From the NCBI RefSeq assembly GCF_001879695.1, contig NZ_MNBL01000069.1:1-44884 (forward strand): 44,884 nt of DNA. The letters are read 5' to 3'. Shown here in pieces: positions 1-8,510 of the stretch (within the stretch, counting starts at the first letter, position 1; each line of letters starts with the position of its first letter). Source of the DNA: Nioella sediminis (GTDB lineage Bacteria; Pseudomonadota; Alphaproteobacteria; Rhodobacterales; Rhodobacteraceae). The notes below the pieces were generated by a model. It worked only from the letters and a program-made list of their open reading frames with translations. It ran no database searches and was not told where the DNA came from. A program made the translations under genes and the position numbers.

Positions 1-1
1 C

Positions 2-1027
2 ATGGCGCAGCGGATTTTGGGCACGGGCCGGGCCGGGCGGCTTTTCCAACAGGCGGCGGCGGCGCAGGGCAGGGCGGCGAGCCTGCCGGACCCAAACCCC
101 GATTTCCTGAAGATGCTGGAACGCGAACTGGCGGGGTCCGTGGGGGCCGCAACGGCCCATGCGATGGTCTACCAGATCACGGGGGGCGCGACCGTGTCTG
201 TGCGGGATCTGCTGGCGGTGGCCGATGAAACCGCGCAGATGATGGAGTATTCCAGCCAGCTGGAACGGCAATCCTCGGAACTGACCCGCACCGCCGCGCG
301 GCTGCGCGAGGCGAACCAGAAACTGACGGAACTGGCCGAGCAGAAGGACACGTTCCTGAGTCAGATCAGCCACGAGCTGCGCACGCCGATGACCTCGATC
401 AGGGCGTTTTCGGAATTGCTGATGCAAGGAGAAGATCTGGAAGAGGAAACGCGGCAGAAATTCTCCCGCATCATCCACACCGAAAGCATGCGCCTGACGC
501 GTCTGCTGGATGATCTGCTGGACCTGTCGGTGCTGGAACATGGTCGGGTGACTCTGAATGAAAGCCCCGTGACCCTGGCCGAGGTGCTGGACAAGGCCGA
601 GGCGGCGACCGGCGTGATGGAATCGGGGGGGCGCATCCGTATTCTGCGGGACCGGGACGCCGAGCAGATCGATCTCATGACCGATGGTGATCGGCTGGCG
701 CAGGTCTTTATCAACCTCATTTCCAACGCCCAGAAATACTGCGATGCCGGGGAGCCGCAGCTGCGCATACGCGTCCAGCGCCAGCCGGGGCGCGTGGATG
801 TGGAATTTTCCGACAATGGCTCGGGCATCCCGGAGCGTCAGCAATCGCTGATCTTCGAGAAATTCACCCGGCTGGAAACCACCCGCGACGCGCAGGGGGC
901 GGGGCTGGGGCTGGCGATCAGCCGCGAGATCATGCAGCGCCTTGGCGGGCGGCTGAGCTATGTGCCGGGGCAGGGCGGGGCGGCCTTCCGTGTGCGCCTG
1001 CCGGGCCGGGCCCTGCGCGCCGCTTGA
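2..1027 (+). CDS. Sensor histidine kinase, C-terminal part (CbrA-like), 5' end outside window
   Basis: Membrane-associated two-component sensor kinase that autophosphorylates on histidine and passes phosphate to a response regulator not present here. Visible parts: a linker resembling the STAC region of SSF-type kinases (about residues 30-80), a coiled coil (80-118), the HisKA H-box SHELRTP with the phospho-histidine at residue 124, and HATPase_c with N-box (NLISNAQKY, near 236), DNGSGIP (G1) and GAGLGLAI (G2). The frame is open to the window edge, so the first methionine is probably internal and the N-terminus, which in CbrA-type kinases is a sodium/solute symporter-like domain, lies upstream. 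The kinase class is clear; the CbrA-like assignment rests on the linker and is an inference. Confidence 0.85.
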   Translation: MAQRILGTGRAGRLFQQAAAAQGRAASLPDPNPDFLKMLERELAGSVGAATAHAMVYQITGGATVSVRDLLAVADETAQMMEYSSQLERQSSELTRTAARLREANQKLTELAEQKDTFLSQISHELRTPMTSIRAFSELLMQGEDLEEETRQKFSRIIHTESMRLTRLLDDLLDLSVLEHGRVTLNESPVTLAEVLDKAEAATGVMESGGRIRILRDRDAEQIDLMTDGDRLAQVFINLISNAQKYCDAGEPQLRIRVQRQPGRVDVEFSDNGSGIPERQQSLIFEKFTRLETTRDAQGAGLGLAISREIMQRLGGRLSYVPGQGGAAFRVRLPGRALRAA

Positions 1028-1090
1028 CGCTTTCTTAACCTGTTTCATGGGAGAAAGATGCGGGCCATTCTGCCCGCCAGAGGGAGTGTC

Positions 1091-2080
1091 ATGCCATCAG
1101 ACGGGTTCAATCCGGGCCTCAGGCTGAAAATCCGGTCGCTCAAAGGCGGCGGTCCCGGTCAGCATGCGCGTCCAGAGGGTGTGAACCCGGCCCTGATCCG
1201 CGCCTTGGGCAAGGCGGGCGCGCCCTATGAGGGGCTGTCGCTGGCCGCCACGCCCGACGCCCCGAAATGGGATCAACCCCTTGCCGATGTGATCGCCGCT
1301 CTGCCGGAGGGTGGGCTGGTCTGCCTGCTGGAGGCCGAGCAGGACCGCCGCGCGATCTGTGCGCTGGATCACGGGGCCGTGGATGCGCTGATCGAGGTGC
1401 AGACCACGGGCCGTGTCGACAAGGGGCCGGGCCTGCCCCGCGCGCCCACCCGGATCGACGCCGCGCTGACGCGGGACTTCATCGGCCTGTTCCTCAGTGC
1501 CTTTGCGGGCGAGATGGCGGGTGTGGCCGGTGTCGACTGGCCGCTTGGCCTGACCTACGGCACCCATCTGCCTGATCCGCGCGGGCTGGAGCTGTTGTTG
1601 CCCGATCACCCCTGCCACCTGTTCAGTGCCACGCTCGATCTGGGGGAGGGGGCCAAGACGGGCAGAATCCTTCTGGCCGCCCCCGTCACCGGCCCGGATG
1701 TTGCCATGCCCGAGGACAAGGCCGAGGCGCCGGGATGGGGGACAGACTGGCAGGAGATCGTCCTTGCCGCCCCCGCCACGCTGGAAGCGGTCTTGCTGCG
1801 CCAGGCCCTGCCCCTGTCGCGGGTCGAGGCGTTGCAGGTCGGCGATGTGCTGCCCTTCGACCGCTCCGATCTGGCGTCGGTTGCCATCTGTGACGTCGCG
1901 GGGCGGCGGCTGTTCACCGCGCGGCTTGGCCGCGCCGGGTCAAGGCGCGCGATCAACCTGACCGCGGGCGAGGGGCTGCGCCCGGCCCTGGTGCCAAAGC
2001 CCCCCTCGCCAGAGGATGCCTCGGCAAGTCCGCCTGCGCAGACCGATCCGCCCCCGGCACAACCCCCACCTCCGGCTTGA
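1091..2080 (+). CDS. FliM/FliN (SpoA) C-terminal domain protein
   Basis: A 329-aa protein whose last third (about residues 245-300, LPLSRVEALQVGDVLPF followed by AICDVAGRRLF) has the SpoA fold used by the flagellar switch proteins FliM and FliN and by type III secretion C-ring proteins. The N-terminal 200 residues resemble divergent FliM-like proteins of Rhodobacteraceae. The tail is proline-rich. The start at 1091 is chosen because AGGGAG lies 4 bases upstream; an in-frame ATG at 1058 has GGGAGAA only 2 bases away. No other flagellar gene is in the window, so a role as motor-switch component is inferred from the family only. It follows the kinase gene by 63 bp and could be cotranscribed. Confidence 0.7.
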   Translation: MPSDGFNPGLRLKIRSLKGGGPGQHARPEGVNPALIRALGKAGAPYEGLSLAATPDAPKWDQPLADVIAALPEGGLVCLLEAEQDRRAICALDHGAVDALIEVQTTGRVDKGPGLPRAPTRIDAALTRDFIGLFLSAFAGEMAGVAGVDWPLGLTYGTHLPDPRGLELLLPDHPCHLFSATLDLGEGAKTGRILLAAPVTGPDVAMPEDKAEAPGWGTDWQEIVLAAPATLEAVLLRQALPLSRVEALQVGDVLPFDRSDLASVAICDVAGRRLFTARLGRAGSRRAINLTAGEGLRPALVPKPPSPEDASASPPAQTDPPPAQPPPPA

Positions 2081-2136
2081 CCTCGCCCGCCGCTTGCGCC
2101 TTTCTGGGCGCGACAAGAACCAAAGGGGGACGGGCG

Positions 2137-2961
2137 ATGAAATTCCTGCGCTACGGGGACAAGGGACAAGAGAAACCGGGCGTGCTGGACGCCGAGGGCA
2201 ATCTGCGCGACCTGTCCGGCCAGATCGACGATCTGTCGGGTGACGTGCTTGGCCGCCTGTCGGACCTGACCGCCGATGGCCCGCTGGTCGAAGGCTCCCC
2301 CCGGATCGGCACCCCCGTTGCGGGCGTGGGCAAGATGGTCTGCATCGGGCTGAACTATTCCGACCACGCGGCAGAGGCCAACATGACCCCGCCGGACGAG
2401 CCGATGATCTTCATGAAGGCGACTTCCGCGATTTCGGGCCCCTATGACCCGATCGAGCTGCCGCGCGGCTCGGTCAGCACCGATTGGGAGGTCGAACTGG
2501 GCGTCGTCATCGGCAAGCCCGCCAAATACATCACCGCCGATCAGGTGATGGACCATGTGGCGGGCTTCGTGGCCGTGAATGACGTTTCAGAACGCGATTT
2601 CCAGATCCGCCGGTCGGGCCAGTTCACCAAGGGCAAAAGCTGCGACACGTTCGGCCCGGTCGGCCCATGGTTGGTCACCCCGGACGAGATAGCCGATCCG
2701 CAGAATGTCGCCCTGCGCCTGAGCGTAAACGGCGAGCTCATGCAGAACGGCAACACGCGCGACATGATCTTCCCCATTGCCGAGGCCATCGCGCATCTGA
2801 GCCAGTTCATGAGCTTCCAGCCCGGCGATATCATCGCCACCGGCACCCCCGCTGGCGTCGGCATGGGAATGAAACCACCACGCTACCTGCGTGCGGGCGA
2901 TGAGGTTGTGCTGGAGGTCGCAGGGCTTGGGCAGCAACGCATGCAGGTGGTGCAGGGCTGA
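2137..2961 (+). CDS. Fumarylacetoacetate hydrolase (FAH) family protein
   Basis: A 274-aa cytosolic enzyme of the FAH superfamily, which cleaves or isomerises acylpyruvates and related 2-oxo acids with a divalent metal. Seen: the small N-terminal domain beginning MKFLRYGDKG, the family core GLNYSDHAAE (residues 70-79), metal-site region EVELGVVIGK, SERDFQIRRSGQ and the C-terminal GDIIATGTPAGVG signature. Length fits the family. Start at 2137 has an AGGGGG Shine-Dalgarno; the frame is open for 60 bases upstream but without a good ribosome site. The substrate cannot be read from sequence; candidates are ureidoglycolate, 2,4-diketo-3-deoxy-sugar acids or homoprotocatechuate products. Confidence 0.85.
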   Translation: MKFLRYGDKGQEKPGVLDAEGNLRDLSGQIDDLSGDVLGRLSDLTADGPLVEGSPRIGTPVAGVGKMVCIGLNYSDHAAEANMTPPDEPMIFMKATSAISGPYDPIELPRGSVSTDWEVELGVVIGKPAKYITADQVMDHVAGFVAVNDVSERDFQIRRSGQFTKGKSCDTFGPVGPWLVTPDEIADPQNVALRLSVNGELMQNGNTRDMIFPIAEAIAHLSQFMSFQPGDIIATGTPAGVGMGMKPPRYLRAGDEVVLEVAGLGQQRMQVVQG

Positions 2962-3010
2962 GACGCGGACAGCCTGCTAGAACCAATTTGACGAAAACCT
3001 GTCGATAAAT

Positions 3011-3042
3011 GAAAAAATGCCTTTGCAAAGATGCAAGGGCAT
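3011..3042 (-). terminator. Intrinsic-terminator-like hairpin pointing leftward
   Basis: Positions 3017-3027 and 3032-3042 form an 11-bp stem with one G-U pair and a 4-base loop. Six A residues precede it on the plus strand (3012-3017), so on the minus strand the stem is followed by a run of T, the arrangement of a rho-independent terminator. Both flanking genes run rightward, so the natural transcript for it is not evident; it may stop antisense RNA or fold in the leader of the lipoprotein gene at 3135. Confidence 0.45.
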
Positions 3043-3134
3043 CACGTTTCTGCCCAGATTCGACGCCATCTTCTGGCCATGACCAAAAGAAGGGCACGGG
3101 AATCAGTCCCGGAGATCCTGGCAGGAGAAGACGC

Positions 3135-3758
3135 ATGAAACGTATTGTACTCGCATTTCTGGGCCTCGCCGCAATGGGCGTTTCGGCCTGCTCCACCGTC
3201 CCCCATGTGGACGTGACGCAAAACATCACCGTGCCGACGGGTCTCGCCGCGCAGGCAGAGGCCGCCGACTGGCAGGTTGAGGCCATCAATATTCTGGTCC
3301 CCGACAGCCTGACGGTATCGGAAGCCAACACGATCAAGCCGCGGTCCGACATCGTCTGGCGCGAAGGCCCCATCGACGGTGACCGTCATCAGCAGGTGCA
3401 GGAACTGATCTTCGAGGCCATGGAATTCGCCCTGCGCCCGCTTGCCGAAGAGGGCAGCACGCCCGTCACGGTCGAGCTGGAGGTCATCCGTTTCCACGCC
3501 CTGACCGAACGCGCTCGCTACACCATCGGCGGTGAGCATGAGATCGAGTTTCTGTTCACCGTGCGCGATGCCGAAACCGGTGCGGCCCTGACCGGCCCGA
3601 TCCCGGTGGACCTGACCTTCCGCGCCCTTGGTGGCAGCCGTGCCATCGCGGCAGAGCGTGAAGGCATCTATCAGCGCGACCGCATCCAGAGCCAGATCAT
3701 CGGGTGGGCGCGGCAGGAATTCGGCCTCGACGTACACGGCACTGAATACGTGTTCTGA
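3135..3758 (+). CDS. Conserved lipoprotein of unknown function
   Basis: A 207-aa protein with a lipoprotein signal peptide: MKRIVLAFLGLAAMGVSACS, lipobox VSAC with acylated Cys at residue 19, so it should be anchored in the outer or inner membrane facing the periplasm. The mature part is mixed alpha/beta without catalytic motifs I recognise. It resembles a Rhodobacteraceae lipoprotein family carried in databases under a DUF name (DUF6778, from memory, unverified). Start at 3135 has AGGAG 7 bases upstream; a longer frame to 3009 lacks both signal peptide and ribosome site. It is 38 bp upstream of the methyltransferase gene and could share its transcript. Confidence 0.75.
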   Translation: MKRIVLAFLGLAAMGVSACSTVPHVDVTQNITVPTGLAAQAEAADWQVEAINILVPDSLTVSEANTIKPRSDIVWREGPIDGDRHQQVQELIFEAMEFALRPLAEEGSTPVTVELEVIRFHALTERARYTIGGEHEIEFLFTVRDAETGAALTGPIPVDLTFRALGGSRAIAAEREGIYQRDRIQSQIIGWARQEFGLDVHGTEYVF

Positions 3759-3796
3759 CCGTTCCCAAGGCCAGAGAATCCCGATATGGGGGGCGT

Positions 3797-4999
3797 ATGA
3801 ACACGCCCCCCATTTCCGTTTTGCGCCTGAAACCCAAGGCCGACGCCCGCCGCATCCGCCATGGCCACCCCTGGGCCTGGGCCGATGAGATCGTTCTCGA
3901 CCGCCGCTCCCGCGCCGTGCCTGCGGGCGCGCTGTGCCTGCTGGAAGATGGCGACCGGCAACCGCTGGCCATGGGCATCGCCACTCCGGGGGCCAAGATC
4001 GCCTTTCGCGTGCTGGACCGCGACCCCTCCACCGTGATCGACGCCGCCTGGCTGCAGGCAAAGGTGGCCGCCGCGCTCGACCTGCGTGACCGGCTTTTCG
4101 ATGCGCCCTACTACCGGCTGATCCATGCCGAGGGCGACGCGCTGCCGGGCCTGATCGTGGACCGGTTCGGCGACGTTCTGGTCGTCCAGCCCAATGCGAT
4201 CTGGATCGAGGAGAGGCTGGAGGACCTGACCGCGATCCTGGCCGATCTGACCGGAGCCACGACCATCATCAAGAACGGATCGGGCCGCGCCCGCGCGCAG
4301 GAGGGGCTGGAGGAGGACAGCGGCCTGCTGCTCGGGTCTGCGCCGGCCGCTTCCCTGCCTGTCCAGATGAACGGCGCCACCTATCTGGCCGATGTAATGG
4401 GCGGTCAGAAGACTGGCCTGTTCTACGACCAGCGCCCCAACCACGCCTTCGCCCGGTCGATGGCCAAGGGCGCGCGCGTGCTCGATGTCTTCTCCCATGT
4501 GGGCGGCTTCGCATTGGCGGCACTGGCAGGCGGCGCAACACAAGCGCTCTCCGTCGATGCCTCCGCCCCGGCGCTGGACCTGGCCACCGAGGGCGCGACC
4601 CGGATGGGCTGCGCCGACCGTTTCAGCACACGTCAGGGCGATGCATTCGCGGTGATGGAGGATCTGGCAGCAGCGGATGAGCGCTTCGACATCGTCATCG
4701 CCGACCCGCCCGCCTTCGCCCCCTCGAAACAGGCGCTGACGCAAGGGCTGCGCGCTTATGAACGGGTCGCACGCCTCGCCGCGCCGCTCGTGGCCCCCGG
4801 TGGCACGCTCATCCTGTGCAGCTGTTCCCACGCCGCCGATCTGGGCAAGTTCCGACAGGCCTGCCTGCGCGGCATCGGCCGGGCCGGGCGCGACCCGCGC
4901 CTTCTGCACACCGGCTTTGCCGGGCCGGACCATCCGCAGCACCCGGCGCTCAGCGACACCGGCTATCTCAAGGCGCTGGCCTTCCGCCTGCTGCCATGA
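3797..4999 (+). CDS. RlmI-like class I SAM-dependent RNA methyltransferase
   Basis: A 400-aa protein with the architecture of RlmI-type 23S rRNA cytosine-5 methyltransferases: N-terminal PUA-like RNA-binding domain (about 5-75), a linker, and a Rossmann methyltransferase domain with SAM motif I at VLDVFSHVGGFAL (about residues 230-242) and motif IV DPPAFAPSK (about 297-305), and SCSHAADL near residue 343. In Rhodobacteraceae this gene is regularly followed by a PIN-domain gene, as here, where the stop overlaps the next start in an ATGA. The target base is not certain: E. coli RlmI modifies C1962 of 23S rRNA, but the N-terminal sequence here is divergent. Confidence 0.85.
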   Translation: MNTPPISVLRLKPKADARRIRHGHPWAWADEIVLDRRSRAVPAGALCLLEDGDRQPLAMGIATPGAKIAFRVLDRDPSTVIDAAWLQAKVAAALDLRDRLFDAPYYRLIHAEGDALPGLIVDRFGDVLVVQPNAIWIEERLEDLTAILADLTGATTIIKNGSGRARAQEGLEEDSGLLLGSAPAASLPVQMNGATYLADVMGGQKTGLFYDQRPNHAFARSMAKGARVLDVFSHVGGFALAALAGGATQALSVDASAPALDLATEGATRMGCADRFSTRQGDAFAVMEDLAAADERFDIVIADPPAFAPSKQALTQGLRAYERVARLAAPLVAPGGTLILCSCSHAADLGKFRQACLRGIGRAGRDPRLLHTGFAGPDHPQHPALSDTGYLKALAFRLLP

Positions 5000-5544
5000 G
5001 GCTCTGCCTCGACGCCTGCGTGCTCTACCCCACGGTGCTGCGCGAAATCCTCATGGGCGTGGCGGGGGAAGGGCTCTTCACGCCGCTCTGGTCGGCCCGC
5101 ATCGCCGAGGAATGGCGCCGCACGGCGGACCGTCAAAGCCCCGGCGACGGCGTCATTGCAGAGTGCGAGATCGCGCTCCTAAATGCCCGCTGGCCCGAGG
5201 CGCAGATCCCCGCCGATCCCGATCTCGAACAGCAGCTTTGGTTGCCCGACCCCGCTGATATCCATGTGCTCGCCACGGCGATCAAAGGGCAGGCACAGGG
5301 CATCGTCACCCTTAATCTGCGCGATTTCCCGGCGCGGGAGCTTCAGCCCTACAAGCTGCAAGCCCACCATCCCGATGCGCTGCTCTACAAGCTCTGGCAG
5401 GACCATCCCGATCCCGTCTCGCAGACCGTGACACGCGTCCACGCCACCGCCCAATCCCTGGCAGGTGAGCCGCTGGACCTGCGCAAGCTGATGAAACGCG
5501 CGCGGCTGCCCCGTCTTGGCAAGGCGCTCTCTTCTTCTTGGTGA
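4996..5544 (+). CDS. PIN-domain protein (RSP_2648-like)
   Basis: A 182-aa PIN-fold protein. The start MRLCLDACVLYP gives the first catalytic aspartate (residue 6); later acidic residues are in PDPADIHVLATAI (about residues 87-99) and NLRDFP (about 110-115), consistent with a metal-dependent ribonuclease site. It overlaps the preceding methyltransferase gene by four bases, so the two are translationally coupled and probably act in the same RNA process. No antitoxin-like gene is adjacent, so I do not read it as a toxin of a toxin-antitoxin pair. The last five residues (LSSSW) are encoded by the first bases of the intergenic repeat that starts near 5531. Confidence 0.8.
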   Translation: MRLCLDACVLYPTVLREILMGVAGEGLFTPLWSARIAEEWRRTADRQSPGDGVIAECEIALLNARWPEAQIPADPDLEQQLWLPDPADIHVLATAIKGQAQGIVTLNLRDFPARELQPYKLQAHHPDALLYKLWQDHPDPVSQTVTRVHATAQSLAGEPLDLRKLMKRARLPRLGKALSSSW

Positions 5545-5703
5545 CAAATACTCTCGCCGAAGGCGGTCCAGCCGCTGCAACCAGACCATCCGGCGGGCAA
5601 CGCACAGACCTTCCCACGCATCCGTGGCAATGCGGGCCGAGGAGGGCCCCGAAGGGGCTTGACGAGGCGCGCTCCCGGGTCGACGCCGAAGGCGGCGAAA
5701 CCC
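5531..5703 (+). repeat. Composite intergenic element, copy A (convergent junction)
   Basis: Left block at 5531-5564 matches the left block of copies at 30655 and 43103 (TTCTTCTTGG then ACAAATACTC). At 5621 comes TCCGTGGCAATGCGG, shared with copies B and C. Hairpin 1 is GCCCC/GGGGC with GAA loop (5646-5658). Hairpin 2 is CGCC-GAA-GGCG (5684-5694), flanked by GGGTCGA and CGAAACCC. It fills the gap between the stops of the PIN gene (+) and the M48 gene (-), overlapping the last codons of the former. Confidence 0.75.
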
Positions 5704-5705
5704 TG

Positions 5706-6401
5706 TTACCCCCGCGCCTCATCCCATCGGGCTTCCAGCGCCTCGATGGCGGCGATCCGGTCCGGCGTCTTGGGGTGGCTCATCAGCCAGGCCGGTGTCC
5801 CGCGCCCGGCCATACCGGTCAGGTTTTCCAGCTTCGACAGCAACGCCTTTTGCGGCCCGGTGCCGAAGCCCGCCTTGACCATCAGCGCGGCGGCATAGGC
5901 ATCGGCCTCGTATTCATCGCCGCGCGAAATCCGTGCCACGACAAGCGAGGTCAGCACTCCCGCCAGCCACGGGCCAAGCCCCGGCAGAAACCGCCCCAGA
6001 ACCGACGCCAGGATCGTGCGCACCGCGTTCTGGCCGGAAAAGTCGATCATCCGCCGCCGCGTATGGCCAAGCGCCACATGTCCCAGTTCATGGGCGACCA
6101 CGCTGGCCAGTTCCTCGCCGGTCACCTCGCCCGCCCGGTAGCGGTCATAGAAGCCACGGGTCAGGAAGATCCGCCCATCCGGCGCGGCAAGCCCGTTCAC
6201 CGGCTCCACCTCGTACAGATTGACCCGAATGCGCGGCAGCTCCAGCGCCGCGGCCAGCCGGTCCATGACGCCTTTCAGCGCCGGATCGGCCAGTTCGGTC
6301 GAGCGTTCATCCAGCTCGCGCCGGGTGCGCCAGGCGGAGAAATGGTACATCACCAGCCCGTAGGCGATGGCAAGCAGGATGGGGGTCAGGCGCAGGATCA
6401 T
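5706..6401 (-). CDS. M48 family zinc metalloprotease
   Basis: A 231-aa membrane-anchored peptidase. An N-terminal transmembrane segment (about 4-20) is followed by the M48 core: HELGH zinc motif at residues 104-108 with catalytic Glu 105, and the third-ligand motif EYEAD at 163-167, with a second hydrophobic stretch between them (about 127-157). Such HtpX/LoiP/BepA relatives degrade misfolded envelope proteins. Length is short, with no TPR repeats, so it is a minimal M48 protein. It converges with the PIN gene across a repeat element and lies downstream of the PhoD-like gene on the same strand with a 39-bp gap. Confidence 0.85.
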   Translation of the reverse strand: MILRLTPILLAIAYGLVMYHFSAWRTRRELDERSTELADPALKGVMDRLAAALELPRIRVNLYEVEPVNGLAAPDGRIFLTRGFYDRYRAGEVTGEELASVVAHELGHVALGHTRRRMIDFSGQNAVRTILASVLGRFLPGLGPWLAGVLTSLVVARISRGDEYEADAYAAALMVKAGFGTGPQKALLSKLENLTGMAGRGTPAWLMSHPKTPDRIAAIEALEARWDEARG

Positions 6402-6440
6402 GGGGCAGATATGGGGCGTGGCGTACGATTGGGCAAGGGA

Positions 6441-7871
6441 TCAGAGCGGCAGGGCCGGGCTGCGCCCCGCCGCTTCGAATTCCCACTCTGCCGACCAGTT
6501 GTCGCCGCTGCGCTCCAGCACCAGGTAATTGCGCTCGGCAATATAGCGCTGCGCCTGTCCGGGAATGCGCGCCATGCGGATCTTGTGGCCTTTCAGAGGC
6601 GACTCCCCGAAGGCCGCCAGCGCGCCGAGCACCTTGGCCCAGGCCTTGGGCGGCGCCCGGTGCGAAATGCCCGAAGCCACCAGCTGATGCAGCGTGTCGC
6701 CGCTCGGCAGGCTCATCTCGCCCCGCGCGGCCAGGTGAATCTCTCCCGACAGGACCGTGACCTGCTGATCCGCGTGATCGGCGATCCGGGCCATCAGCTC
6801 CAGCATATGTGTCCAGCTTTCGCGATGCGCGCGGCTTTGCCACTGGTCGCGCAGGTCGTCCTCGTATTTCTGCATGCGCGGCGTCAGAACCATCAACAGT
6901 TCCAGCAGCGACAGCCGCGGGCCAAGCAGCGGGACGCTCGACATCACCAGCGTGCGGCCGGGGCAGGGGCTGCGGGTCTCGTCCTCCATCATCTGCCAGC
7001 CGCCCTTGCCCATCACCTCGCGCCGGGTGCGTTCGCTGCGCAGATCGGGGCCGAGGAGGCGCAGGCCGGGGGCGGTGACGGACCAGCCCAGATGCAGGCC
7101 GCTTGGGTCGCGGAACCGGGCGGGCAGGTCGCCCTCGACGGTGCCATGCTGGAACAACAGCGCCGCTTCGCGCGCCATCTCGAATAGTGCCTGACCTACC
7201 GGCGAATAGGTGCGCGAGCGGCGCAGCGACCCCCAGCCATCGCAGATGTCGTGGTCATCCCACTGCATCAGCGCCGGGACGCGCGCGGCCAGATAGGCGA
7301 ACTCCGGCGCCTTGTAGAGCGTGATGTAGCGATCCGCGAAGCGCGCGCGCAGGTGGTCGCGCAAACTGGCCAGATCGGCGCGGGCCGGATCGCGCGGGAT
7401 GCGGTCGGGCCAGTCCTCGGACAGCGGGTGCCCATGGGTGGCCTCATCCGCATAGACCTGGTCGCCGCCATGCAGGATCAGCGAAAAAGGCCGGTCGTCA
7501 TGCTCCGCACCCAGGCGCGCCCACATGGCGTTTCGCTCCGCCCCGTCGCGGTCCAGATCGCCATGTTCCTCACCATTACAGGACACGAAGGCCAGCCGCC
7601 CGCCGTCCTCCGGCAGACCGGCCAGCGCATAGTCGGTGCCGTTCCAGTGATAGGAGGACGGCCGGTCAAGCGGCACGGAGAAGCGCGCGCGGTGCACGGT
7701 CACACCGGCCAGATCGGCAAGTCGCACCATCTCTGCCGGGCCGTCCCCGGTTTCCGGGGCGGGCACGTCCTGCCCCTCGGGCGCGATCAGCAGCGCGGCC
7801 AGATGCATCCGCCCGTCGCGGATATCGTCAAGGATGAGGATCGGGCCGAGAATCCGGTCGGGGCTGGTCAT
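6441..7871 (-). CDS. Alkaline phosphatase D (PhoD)-like metallophosphatase
   Basis: A 476-aa protein of the PhoD-like calcineurin superfamily. Metal-site motifs seen: LAFVSCNGE (about residues 94-102), LILHGGDQVYAD (about 130-141), MQWDDHDICDGWGS (about 198-211), and VTVLSGEIHLAARG in the C-terminal part. There is no Tat or Sec signal peptide, unlike secreted PhoD, so a cytosolic phosphodiesterase or phosphatase is more likely. The N-terminal about 80 residues form a beta-rich domain typical of bacterial homologues annotated as alkaline phosphatase D family. Substrate unknown. It probably shares a leftward transcript with the M48 gene. Confidence 0.8.
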   Translation of the reverse strand: MTSPDRILGPILILDDIRDGRMHLAALLIAPEGQDVPAPETGDGPAEMVRLADLAGVTVHRARFSVPLDRPSSYHWNGTDYALAGLPEDGGRLAFVSCNGEEHGDLDRDGAERNAMWARLGAEHDDRPFSLILHGGDQVYADEATHGHPLSEDWPDRIPRDPARADLASLRDHLRARFADRYITLYKAPEFAYLAARVPALMQWDDHDICDGWGSLRRSRTYSPVGQALFEMAREAALLFQHGTVEGDLPARFRDPSGLHLGWSVTAPGLRLLGPDLRSERTRREVMGKGGWQMMEDETRSPCPGRTLVMSSVPLLGPRLSLLELLMVLTPRMQKYEDDLRDQWQSRAHRESWTHMLELMARIADHADQQVTVLSGEIHLAARGEMSLPSGDTLHQLVASGISHRAPPKAWAKVLGALAAFGESPLKGHKIRMARIPGQAQRYIAERNYLVLERSGDNWSAEWEFEAAGRSPALPL

Positions 7872-7895
7872 GGTCCCGATTTAGAGTCCGGCGCG

Positions 7896-8510
7896 TCAGG
7901 GTTCAACCGCGCGCCGCGCCTTCTGGGCCTTCAGCGCCCCGCGAATCCAGATCGCCATTGCCGCCGCCACCGCCAAGCCCGCCAGCAGCCCGACCGCATT
8001 GCCCAGAATGTCGGACACCGCCTCGATCTGGCTGGCAAACCCATATCCCAGGCCCACATAGATCGTGACCCAGATGGTTTCGCCCAACACGTCCCAGAGG
8101 GTGAAGCGCAGCCAGCCTAGCCCGGTGGTGCCTGCAATGAAATTCACCCAAGGCCCAAGCGGCGCGAAAAGCCAGGTGGACAGGAAGACGCCAAGCCCGC
8201 CGCGCTTGTCGACCAGCCCCCGCGCCCTGTTCAGCACCGCGCGGCGGGCCGGGGTGCGGGCGATGCGCTCGACCAGCGGTGCGCCGCCGTGGCGACCGAT
8301 CAGATAGCCGGTCTGATCGCCCAGAACGGCCCCGCCCCAGGCCCCGGCGATGACCTGCCACAGCGCCAGATCGCCCGCCGCCACGAAGGCTCCGCCCGAC
8401 AGCATCATCAGCGAGGTGGGAATGGGCAGCGCCAGACAGGACAGGAAGGACGAGGCGAAGATCACCAGCGCGCCCCAGCTGGTGACGAGGGCAAAGATCG
8501 TATCGGTCAT
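7896..8510 (-). CDS. DedA family inner-membrane protein
   Basis: A 204-aa multi-span membrane protein of the DedA/VTT superfamily, thought to act as lipid (undecaprenyl or phospholipid) flippases coupled to ions. Motifs seen: re-entrant region ALPIPTSLMMLSGGAF (about 26-41), GDQTGYLIGRHGG (about 61-73), and LSTWLFAPLGPWVNFIAG (about 103-120), including the conserved arginine-poor variant of the F..R.xPxxR loop: the usual arginine before the proline is absent here. Start MTDTIFA is set by an ATGA overlap with the upstream gene's stop; longer frames to 8714 are that gene's shadow. Confidence 0.85.
   Translation of the reverse strand: MTDTIFALVTSWGALVIFASSFLSCLALPIPTSLMMLSGGAFVAAGDLALWQVIAGAWGGAVLGDQTGYLIGRHGGAPLVERIARTPARRAVLNRARGLVDKRGGLGVFLSTWLFAPLGPWVNFIAGTTGLGWLRFTLWDVLGETIWVTIYVGLGYGFASQIEAVSDILGNAVGLLAGLAVAAAMAIWIRGALKAQKARRAVEP

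Noticed and set aside
3671-4942. A 423-codon leftward frame opposite the RlmI-like gene.
   Set aside because: Antisense shadow with low-complexity composition; the rightward gene has the SAM motifs.
4996-5544. PIN-domain gene as a toxin of a VapBC-type toxin-antitoxin pair.
   Set aside because: No small antitoxin-like gene is adjacent; it is coupled to an RNA methyltransferase gene instead.
5538-7187. A 549-codon rightward open frame across the M48 and PhoD-like genes.
   Set aside because: Arginine/glutamine/histidine-rich translation typical of the antisense frame of high-GC genes; both opposite-strand genes have clear motifs.
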